A program made the translations under genes and the position numbers. Under the pieces are notes generated by a model. The model did no database searches and was not told where the DNA came from. It saw only the letters and a program-made list of their open reading frames with translations. From Saprospiraceae bacterium UBA7328 (GTDB lineage Bacteria > Bacteroidota > Bacteroidia > Chitinophagales > Saprospiraceae), in assembly GCA_002471345.1 (NCBI GenBank), contig DKPS01000106.1:1-13773 (forward strand): a stretch of 13,773 nucleotides of DNA, given 5' to 3'. Shown here piece by piece: positions 1-5,849 of this stretch (positions are counted from its first letter, which is position 1; each line of letters begins with the position of its first letter).

Positions 1-120
1 TGCCTTAAGAATAGCAAGGCTTCATTGGGATAGGAATAAACATTGAAAATTTCTCTTGAATCTCATTTATTATTTCAAATTTCCATCATTACTTTTTGAC
101 AAAGAATTGAACCACTCGAG

Positions 121-444
121 CTAGTTCAATTTCAACATTTGGAGAACATTCGCTTTGTACAGCTTCCCAATCGGAATAATATTATCAAAAATGAAAATTT
201 GATTGCCTTCAATACTTTTGATGTGTTTTTTTGATACAGCAAATGATTTATGGACTTGAATAAAATCAATACCATTTAGTAGATCTAAAGCATCAGAAAA
301 TTTCTCTCGTATTGAAATCACTTCATCAGTTGTAATAACTTTTGTATAATTTCCTGCAGCTTCAATATATTGAATAATGCTAATGCTCACCTGAATATAC
401 CTTTTACTGCTTCTGAAAAATATACTATCGGAGAATTCCTCTTC
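121..444 (-). pseudogene. LytTR DNA-binding domain, severed C-terminal half of a response regulator
   Basis: This stretch continues the reading frame of the receiver gene at 445-825 without any shift, after a TAA at 445-447. It reads 107 codons to a TAG at 121-123. It shows a full LytTR domain: an opening strand IFFRSSKRYIQV, then YIEAAGNYTKV, IDFIQVHKSFAVS and IIPIGKLYK, all hallmarks of the AlgR/LytR DNA-binding fold. The first strand lies upstream of the GTG at 388-390 that would be the only plausible restart, so a protein begun there would lack part of the domain. Receiver plus this part gives about 233 residues, the normal LytTR regulator length. I therefore read it as the DNA-binding half of one gene broken by a nonsense change. 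Alternatives are a sequencing error or stop readthrough. Confidence 0.8.
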
Positions 445-825
445 TTAATTAATAACTGAATGTATTGTTCTGTTTGAGGAATTCATTGTTTTATTGATCG
501 CTTTTAAGAAACGCTCAAAAGAAAAAGGTTTCAATAAATAATCTGAAACATTGAGTTCATACCCTTCAATGGCAAATTCTTGATAAGCAGTCGTTACAAT
601 TATTTTAGGAGGTCGAGTCAAAGTCTTTAAAAATTTAAACCCTTTAAGTTTTGGCATATTCAAATCCAAAAATATTATATCAACTGCATTTTCATTCAAA
701 TATTCAATAGCTTCTAATGCATTAAAGCAACTCTTCATCAACTGCATATTTGGCAATAAGTCACAATAACCTTTTACAATATCATGGGCTATATATTCGT
801 CATCAATGATTAAATACTTTATCAT
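445..825 (-). CDS. Response regulator receiver domain, truncated LytTR-family regulator
   Basis: This gene encodes 126 residues forming a complete CheY-like receiver, the phosphoacceptor partner of the kinase encoded just upstream. Visible are the acidic pair D8-D9 (LIIDDE), the phosphoacceptor D54 in FLDLNMP, the switch Thr at about 78-79 (VTTAY) and the conserved K99 in DYLLKPF. Family members normally continue into a LytTR DNA-binding domain. Here a TAA at 445-447 ends translation in the linker, and the LytTR half follows in the same frame at 121-444. The ATG at 823-825 overlaps the kinase TGA (ATGA), so the two are translationally coupled. As it stands the product could accept phosphate but not bind DNA. 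The receiver is certain; whether the stop is real in the living cell is not. Confidence 0.9.
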   Translation of the reverse strand: MIKYLIIDDEYIAHDIVKGYCDLLPNMQLMKSCFNALEAIEYLNENAVDIIFLDLNMPKLKGFKFLKTLTRPPKIIVTTAYQEFAIEGYELNVSDYLLKPFSFERFLKAINKTMNSSNRTIHSVIN

Positions 826-1637
826 AATTGCACTGTTAATTGCGCTTTATAGACATTTTTCTTAACAGAAAAGACAAGGTTATGTCTTTTAGGATATGCC
901 AATTCTAATCTCCTTTTTAAGTTTTTCAAACCTATACCATTGTCTTCTTTTGGTTGTGAAATATCAAAGGTATTTTCAATTGTAAAATACACTTCATCGT
1001 TTCTTGTTTTCAGACTTAGATCAACATATGCATCTTCACATAAACTCTCTATACCATGTTTAAAAGCATTTTCTAGAAGGATAATAAAAAGTAGTGGCAC
1101 TACCTCAAAGTCATCTTCAATTTGAACATCAAACTGTATATCAATTTCTTTGTGGTAGCGCATTTTATGAAGCTCAATATATTTCTGTAAATAATTAACT
1201 TCTTCTTTCAATGTAACCCGATCTCGTTCGCCTTCGTAGATACTATAGCGCATCATATCTGATAGTTTAAGGGTCAACAGTTGTGCTTTTGAGGGGTCAG
1301 TACCGATCAAGCCATATAGATTGTTCAATGTGTTAAAGAAGAAGTGTGGGTTCACTTGACTTTTTAAATGCATCATTTCTGTTCTAGCTTTTTCATTCTT
1401 TAGTTGAAATAGTGAAATGAAATTTTTGATCAGCCAAGAAGCTCCAATAATAAGTAGAAGTAAATAATACAACAGAACAAGTGTGCTGACTGAGGTAGGA
1501 TATCCTTCTAAAAAGACAACTGATTCTTTTTCTGTAGAAATTAACTCAAATGCTGTTAGTAGCACTGGAATTACTACTGGTAGCATTGCAATTGCAAGAA
1601 ACAGAATCCGTTTATTTCTATTAACCTGGAATATCAT
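822..1637 (-). CDS. LytS/YehU-type sensor histidine kinase
   Basis: This 271-residue membrane kinase belongs to the His_kinase (LytS) family and would phosphorylate the adjacent LytTR-type regulator. Two hydrophobic segments, about residues 11-33 and 50-72, anchor it. The short loop between them leaves no sizeable sensor domain, so the signal is probably sensed at the membrane. The H-box has phosphoacceptor H98 in SQVNPHFFFNTLNNLYGLI. The N-box is ENAFKHGIE (N190). The ATP lid follows DNGIGLKNLKRRLE (about 232-245). Length and layout match the compact Bacteroidota members of this family. It is first in a two-gene operon and ends in an ATGA overlap with the regulator. No Shine-Dalgarno sequence is visible before the ATG, as is usual in the phylum. 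The target genes are unknown, and the regulator lost its DNA-binding half in this sequence. Confidence 0.92.
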   Translation of the reverse strand: MIFQVNRNKRILFLAIAMLPVVIPVLLTAFELISTEKESVVFLEGYPTSVSTLVLLYYLLLLIIGASWLIKNFISLFQLKNEKARTEMMHLKSQVNPHFFFNTLNNLYGLIGTDPSKAQLLTLKLSDMMRYSIYEGERDRVTLKEEVNYLQKYIELHKMRYHKEIDIQFDVQIEDDFEVVPLLFIILLENAFKHGIESLCEDAYVDLSLKTRNDEVYFTIENTFDISQPKEDNGIGLKNLKRRLELAYPKRHNLVFSVKKNVYKAQLTVQL

Positions 1638-1718
1638 ACAGTAAAATTAGGATGCCAAGTCTTAGCATCAAAGAAAGTTGACAAACACCCTATTAAGCGT
1701 GTTCAAAATAGAAAATTG

Positions 1719-1783
1719 TGGGACAAATTCGCTTTAAACACAAAGCCAAATCGTGTGTCACTTTTATGGTTCTGTTTGTCCCA
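1719..1783. repeat. 9-bp inverted repeat in divergent intergenic region
   Basis: TGGGACAAA at 1719-1727 is the exact reverse complement of TTTGTCCCA at 1775-1783, with 47 nt between. It lies between the divergent histidine-kinase operon and the metallophosphoesterase gene. It could be a paired operator, for example for the neighbouring LytTR regulator, or a stem with a large loop. No transposase-like content lies inside. Confidence 0.5.
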
Positions 1784-1811
1784 ACTGTTTTACATTCCAT
1801 AACCTTGAATT

Positions 1812-1819
1812 TAAGTTTG
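1812..1819 (+). promoter_or_regulatory. Candidate Bacteroidota -7 promoter element for the phosphoesterase gene
   Basis: TAAGTTTG fits the Bacteroidota -7 consensus TAnnTTTG. It would start transcription near 1825, about 20 nt before the ATG at 1847. No TTG stands at the usual distance for a -33 element, so this is a tentative call based on the -7 match and position alone. Confidence 0.35.
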
Positions 1820-1846
1820 CTGAAATAAAATTGAAAAGAAGTAGAA

Positions 1847-3019
1847 ATGAAAAATCAAATAATAAGATACTTTAAGCATATACTCTCAACCATCTTAGTA
1901 TTGGGAAGTATTGCTGTGGCATTTGGTCTATACCATGGTGCCTCTTTGCATTATTCTGATCATCCTTTAATGTATAATATCGACAATGAAGGGCCCTATG
2001 TTTTTTACGAAAACGATAGTAGTCTCAACGTAAATTACGTTAGAGGAAATAAATCTGATGGATTTTATATTGATAAAAAGGAATATTCCACCAATGCAGA
2101 AATTACTATAACGAGTTATTTTCAGATTGATTCGACAAGTTTTGATATTGAGATAAACTCAAATGGTCAAAATCCTAAAACTACATATGATGATGGCAAC
2201 CCGATCATAGCAATTTCAGATATTGAAGGTGGTTATAAAACATTCCGAGATTTTCTAATAAACAATAAGGTTATTGATAAAAAACTCAATTGGACTTTTG
2301 GAAAAGGACATTTAGTTTTGGTTGGTGATTTTGTGGATAGAGGCTGGTCTGTAACTCAGGTACTGTGGTTTATATACAAATTAGAACAAAACGCCACAAA
2401 ACAAGGAGGATTTGTACATTTTATCATAGGGAATCATGAACTAAAAAATATGCAAGGTGATTATGGAGCCTCAGCAGAAAAGTATCTTGCTGTAAGTAAT
2501 ATTTTAGGAAAAAGGCAGAGTGAATTGTATAATTCAAGTTCATTTTTAGGCAAATGGATGTCTGGTAAAAATGCATTAGAAATTATCAATGGAAATCTTT
2601 TTGCTCACGGCGGATTACATCCTGATGTTGCAGATTCTAAATTAAGTATCGACGAAATCAATCAGGTCATACAAAGCAACTATTACAAACCTTACTATCC
2701 CAAAAAGAAGAAAAATAATGATCAGTTACTAACGTCTACCAAAACAGGGATATGTTGGTATAGAGGGTATTTTAAAGATGATTTAACCCAAGAACAGGTC
2801 GAACGAGGCCTCTATAAATTTAATGCAAAGTCAATTGTAGTTGGACATACTCTTCAATCAAAAGTGAAAGGGTCATACAATAATAAAGTCATTGGAATTG
2901 ATGTAAAACATCCAGAGGACTACCATAAAAACTGGCCAAAAGGAAATACTGAAGGCCTGCTAATTGAATACGACAAATACTATCGTGTGTTTGCCAATGG
3001 AGAGAAAGAAGAGCTATAG
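1847..3019 (+). CDS. Membrane-anchored metallophosphoesterase (calcineurin/PPP-like)
   Basis: This 390-residue protein has the metallophosphatase fold and probably removes phosphate from a protein or small-molecule ester outside the cytoplasm. A hydrophobic stretch at about residues 11-29 is an anchor or uncleaved signal. An N-terminal region to about 118 has no recognised domain. The catalytic motifs then follow in order: SDIEGG (124-129), GDFVDRG (160-166), GNHE (195-198), AHGG (253-256) and VGHT (332-335), with a further ligand-like H355 in IDVKH. Motif I reads D-x-E where the classical signature has D-x-H, so one metal ligand differs. I recall similar Bacteroidota proteins with this variant, but cannot check that here. 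The ATG follows an A-rich leader. It stands alone on the plus strand, diverging from the two-component operon. The substrate cannot be deduced. Confidence 0.88.
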   Translation: MKNQIIRYFKHILSTILVLGSIAVAFGLYHGASLHYSDHPLMYNIDNEGPYVFYENDSSLNVNYVRGNKSDGFYIDKKEYSTNAEITITSYFQIDSTSFDIEINSNGQNPKTTYDDGNPIIAISDIEGGYKTFRDFLINNKVIDKKLNWTFGKGHLVLVGDFVDRGWSVTQVLWFIYKLEQNATKQGGFVHFIIGNHELKNMQGDYGASAEKYLAVSNILGKRQSELYNSSSFLGKWMSGKNALEIINGNLFAHGGLHPDVADSKLSIDEINQVIQSNYYKPYYPKKKKNNDQLLTSTKTGICWYRGYFKDDLTQEQVERGLYKFNAKSIVVGHTLQSKVKGSYNNKVIGIDVKHPEDYHKNWPKGNTEGLLIEYDKYYRVFANGEKEEL

Positions 3020-3036
3020 CCACTGCCAAAGTATAA

Positions 3037-3529
3037 CACAAAATCCGAGAGGCCTCTCGCACCAATCTGGGTAGTCTGGAGTCATTAGAAAGAGTTTTCA
3101 CTTTATTTATAACTTCGAATACTACACTTACTGACATATCTGCATTAGATGAAATCAAAAAAGCAAATGGTATACATATTTTCAACAATAGTATGTTACT
3201 TGCAGTCAATACCTTTAATCATTTGAATTCAATATCTCAAACTTTATACATATCAAACAATCCATCATTGGACTCTATTGGAGGTTTTGATAGTCTGATG
3301 ACCATTGGAAAGGATTTGTAAATCGAAAATTGTACCTCATTGACTCATTTAAAGGCTTTCTCAAGATTAAAATCAATTGGGCAATATCATCCGCTCAGAA
3401 GATTTAACTGAAGATTTAATCAGTCTTGGGCATCATGGTCAAAGCATACACATCGATACATTAGTCTCCAAAATGAGTCTTGATCATTTGATAATCAGCT
3501 GGCCCCAATTACTTCAGATCCTAAACTAG
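3037..3529 (+). pseudogene. Decayed receptor-L-domain / leucine-rich repeat gene remnant
   Basis: From 3037 an open frame without a credible start reads repeated units of the receptor-L-domain type, such as TLYISNNPSLDSIGGFDSL followed by MTIGKDL. It meets a TAA at 3319-3321. The same frame continues at once as IENCTSLTHLKAFSRLKSIG, which fits the next repeat exactly. Near the GGG at 3379-3381 the repeat-like reading moves to the +1 frame and runs to a TAG at 3527-3529. Such proteins are usually secreted or surface-exposed in Bacteroidota. Here there is no signal peptide, no start, one stop and one frameshift, so this is a relic. The piece begins only 17 nt after the phosphoesterase stop, suggesting a deletion joined them. 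From 3530 to 3714 I see no feature. Confidence 0.6.
3046..3059. repeat. Perfect 14-bp GC-rich palindrome
   Basis: CGAGAGGCCTCTCG is its own reverse complement and is GC-rich in an AT-rich setting. It begins 27 nt after the phosphoesterase stop. As a hairpin it would have a 5-bp stem with a GGCC loop. No T-run follows on either strand, so a classical intrinsic terminator is not supported. It could weakly stabilise a 3' end or mark a rearrangement junction. Confidence 0.4.
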
Positions 3530-3714
3530 AGAAATTTTGGAAAATCTAATCGGATTGAATTGTCAAAGCTTTGACCTTTCTAATTCCTCAGAAACAAATA
3601 AAACCCTATGAATTTCATTCTGCTTCGACTATATAGATCATCTCATTATCACTCTACTTCTATTCTCATGAATATTGTATGATTGTGGCTTTATAACTTA
3701 AGGTCTAACCTTTG

Positions 3715-4608
3715 ATGTTCTACCAAAAACCGTTTACTCCTTTCACACTCTTAATTGCACTAGTAATTATTTTCATTAGTAGTGATTCCAAAATAGTTGC
3801 ACAGGGAAATGCTCTTAATCTTGATGGGAATCAAGACTATTTGACTACTCCACATTTAGGAATTGAACTAAAAGAAAAGACTATGGAAGCATGGGTAAAA
3901 CTAAACGATATCAATCATATGGGTAGTGGAGTCGTAGGAATAGATGTCAATTATAGTATGCCACACCAAAATTTCGATGCCATCACATATAATGAAACTA
4001 ACAATGGATGGATGTTGAGTTCAGAATTTTTTAGAAGAACAACGGTCTCTGGCTCTGGGGTAAAAGAGACTTCTACTAATGAATGGGTTCACATGGCTGT
4101 GACCTACAAAGATTACGACTATCAGTTATACAGGAATGGAACTCTCATCCATCAAAGAACCCTAGACTCTGCATTCGTATTTCCTACCAACTCGAATATC
4201 ATTATCGGGCAGCGGCATTCATTTGCTGGAGGAAGTGACTTAAATGCAGTAATAGATGAAGTACGCGTTTGGAATATAGCTCGAGACTCTTTTGATATTC
4301 AATCAACTATGAATTGCAGTTGTTCTCAAATGGGAGCCATCCCTTCGACTGGCTTATTGGCTTGCTACACTTTTGACGATTTTGGAGCTGATCCAGTTCT
4401 AGATGTCACAGGCAATGGATACCACGCATCCATCGCGACGGATGCCAATACAAATCCAGTTTACGTAGTTTCTACAGCGCCCATTTCAACATGTGCAATA
4501 AATAAGGCTATACCTACTTTGGGTGAATGGGGAATCATAATACTAGCTTTATCTATGTTGACATTTGGTATGTTAGCCATTCGTAAAAATTTGATTCTAG
4601 CTAATTAA
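3715..4608 (+). CDS. Secreted LamG-domain protein with IPTL-CTERM sorting tail
   Basis: This 297-residue surface protein is built from three parts. A signal peptide (about 1-30, hydrophobic core LLIALVIIFI, ending near VAQ) is followed by one concanavalin A-like LamG domain (about 33-195). Its hallmarks are LNLDGNQDYL, MEAWVKL, EWVHMAV and IDEVRVWN. A Cys-containing linker then leads to the C-terminal signal. That tail, IPTLGEWG followed by a hydrophobic helix and a basic IRKN end (about 266-292), is a textbook IPTL-CTERM motif. The motif is thought to direct protein processing at the cell envelope. LamG domains usually bind carbohydrate or protein partners, so a role in surface adhesion or binding is likely but not shown. 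I chose the ATG at 3715 over the TTG at 3712. A relic of another surface-type gene lies just upstream. Confidence 0.88.
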   Translation: MFYQKPFTPFTLLIALVIIFISSDSKIVAQGNALNLDGNQDYLTTPHLGIELKEKTMEAWVKLNDINHMGSGVVGIDVNYSMPHQNFDAITYNETNNGWMLSSEFFRRTTVSGSGVKETSTNEWVHMAVTYKDYDYQLYRNGTLIHQRTLDSAFVFPTNSNIIIGQRHSFAGGSDLNAVIDEVRVWNIARDSFDIQSTMNCSCSQMGAIPSTGLLACYTFDDFGADPVLDVTGNGYHASIATDANTNPVYVVSTAPISTCAINKAIPTLGEWGIIILALSMLTFGMLAIRKNLILAN

Positions 4609-4735
4609 TTGCTGCTTTCTCATCATAGGAATATACAGATGGTATAATGACACTTAATGAAACATATTTATCAGTTTTCTTATAGCCATACTTTAAAGTA
4701 ATAGGGCTTCTACTACCTCGAAATACCAAGCAAAA

Positions 4736-4873
4736 ATGAATATCATTGAGCTAAAGACTTTGAAATTCATAAAGAGCTTCATTCTGAAATTGATTAAGTT
4801 GAAAATTTCAACATTTATCGTTGTGGCACTTATCTTCGTAGTTCAGCATAGTTATTCTGCAACATCTACATAA
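4736..4873 (+). CDS. Possible small secreted or membrane peptide (45 aa)
   Basis: An ATG at 4736 opens 45 codons ending in TAA at 4871-4873, eight nt before the ATG of the next gene. The product has a lysine-rich N-terminal half, a single hydrophobic core (STFIVVALIFVV) and an end QHSYSATST resembling a signal-peptide cleavage region. It could be a small membrane peptide, an upstream leader, or the signal-peptide stub of a lost gene. I know no family for it. Spacing to the NTF2-like gene suggests co-transcription. The rest of 4609-4881 shows no clear feature. Confidence 0.35.
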   Translation: MNIIELKTLKFIKSFILKLIKLKISTFIVVALIFVVQHSYSATST

Positions 4874-4881
4874 TTTAACTC

Positions 4882-5421
4882 ATGAAAAAATATACAGTCA
4901 TATTCATTGTCATACTCATTGCAAGTATTTCATCTGTCAAAGCAATTAATTATACAAGCATGACTCGTATTGAAACTAATAGCTCAAAAGACTCCTTAAG
5001 ATTAGCGGAATTAGATTACTTCTGGACAGAATTATCTAGAACAGTGAATAAAGGTGACTTCGAGGGGTACAAAGCAGCCTACCATGACGATGCTGTAGTT
5101 ATTTTTGCATCAGGAAAAAACAAAGTGTCCTTACCGATATCCACCGCACTAGCTAACTGGAAACAAGGGTTCTCTGATACCAAGGCTGGAAAAACGAGTG
5201 ATAGCGTAGAATTTCGTTTCTCACAAAGAATAAATGATGGATCTACTGCCCATGAAACAGGAATATTTCATTTCAAATCCATAGATAGCAATGGTAAAGT
5301 TCGAGGAAATTCTCTAGTACATTTTGAAATGTTACTTGTAAAACGGAATGATGTCTGGATAGGATTAATGGAATATCAGAAATCTGAGGCTACTGAAAAA
5401 GATTGGGCATCATTAGAATAA
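4882..5421 (+). CDS. Secreted NTF2/SnoaL-like (DUF4440-type) protein
   Basis: This 179-residue protein begins with a clear signal peptide (MKKYTVIFIVILIASISSVKA, cleavage likely after residue 21). The mature part resembles the NTF2-like superfamily. It has an early helix LDYFWTELSRTVNKGDFEG, then YHDDAVVIFASG, and a set of strands ending in HFEMLLVKRNDVWIGLMEY, where a Trp close to the end is typical. These small cone-shaped barrels act as enzymes or as binding proteins for hydrophobic ligands, and no catalytic role can be assigned from sequence. It lies eight nt behind a small signal-like ORF and converges on the 100-residue gene at 5499. No terminator is evident in the 77-nt gap. Confidence 0.75.
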   Translation: MKKYTVIFIVILIASISSVKAINYTSMTRIETNSSKDSLRLAELDYFWTELSRTVNKGDFEGYKAAYHDDAVVIFASGKNKVSLPISTALANWKQGFSDTKAGKTSDSVEFRFSQRINDGSTAHETGIFHFKSIDSNGKVRGNSLVHFEMLLVKRNDVWIGLMEYQKSEATEKDWASLE

Positions 5422-5498
5422 CCACGTCATCAATCTTCCTCGATCTTTAAGGCACCCAATACTTCTTAACAAAGAAATCTCGGTCATTTGGCCTCAGC

Positions 5499-5801
5499 CT
5501 AAATTGAGTCAGTTTCTTCCAAAAGATGATCTAAAAGCTCTTGTCGTTCCTCTTTAAAATCTAATTCTGGAAATGATTTACCTGCTCTTCGATACCAATA
5601 ATTAGCATTCCACCTATCCCCTTCCATCCGATGCACAACGGCATGAAGTAAAGCAAAAATACTTCCAGGTGGACCATCTACAATTACATGAGCACTTTGC
5701 CAATCATCATTAAAAATATACCATAGGGCTTTGAAATAGGGATCAAAAGATTCTGGTGGTGATGATGAGTCTAGAGAGTTGAGAAATAAAGATCTAGTCA
5801 T
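5499..5801 (-). CDS. Conserved 100-residue protein of unknown function
   Basis: This is a small, soluble, acidic protein with no signal peptide or membrane segment. Its core, with FKALWYIFNDDWQSAH, an ALLHAVVHRMEGD stretch and NANYWYRRAGK, fits a short all-helical, TPR-like unit. I recall similar small proteins in many bacteria, always without known function; this is recollection, not a search result. It begins 49 nt after the PQQ dehydrogenase stop on the same strand, so it may be the last gene of the ACT-VOC-PQQ operon. The ATG is preceded by an A-rich AAAAG. It could be a partner or assembly aid for the dehydrogenase, but nothing in its sequence demonstrates this. Confidence 0.75.
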   Translation of the reverse strand: MTRSLFLNSLDSSSPPESFDPYFKALWYIFNDDWQSAHVIVDGPPGSIFALLHAVVHRMEGDRWNANYWYRRAGKSFPELDFKEERQELLDHLLEETDSI

Positions 5802-5849
5802 CTTTTAGTATTTATATTCTCGAATAAATTAATCATCATTAAAGCGTTC

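Noticed and set aside
1..20. GCCTT/AAGGC hairpin at the window edge
   Set aside because: The stem is only 5 bp and no T-run follows in the direction of the minus-strand operon, so a terminator is not supported.
2889..3209. 106-codon minus-strand frame behind the phosphoesterase
   Set aside because: It is antisense to the phosphoesterase end and the receptor-L relic, whose plus-strand repeats explain the region; its composition is not protein-like.
3706..3714. TAACCTTTG as a promoter element for the LamG gene
   Set aside because: The spacing within the motif is one base too long for TAnnTTTG and it touches the start codon.
5422..5498. Possible terminator between the convergent NTF2-like and 100-residue genes
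   Set aside because: The GGCCTCAGCC-like fold has only about 3 good pairs and no adjacent T-run.
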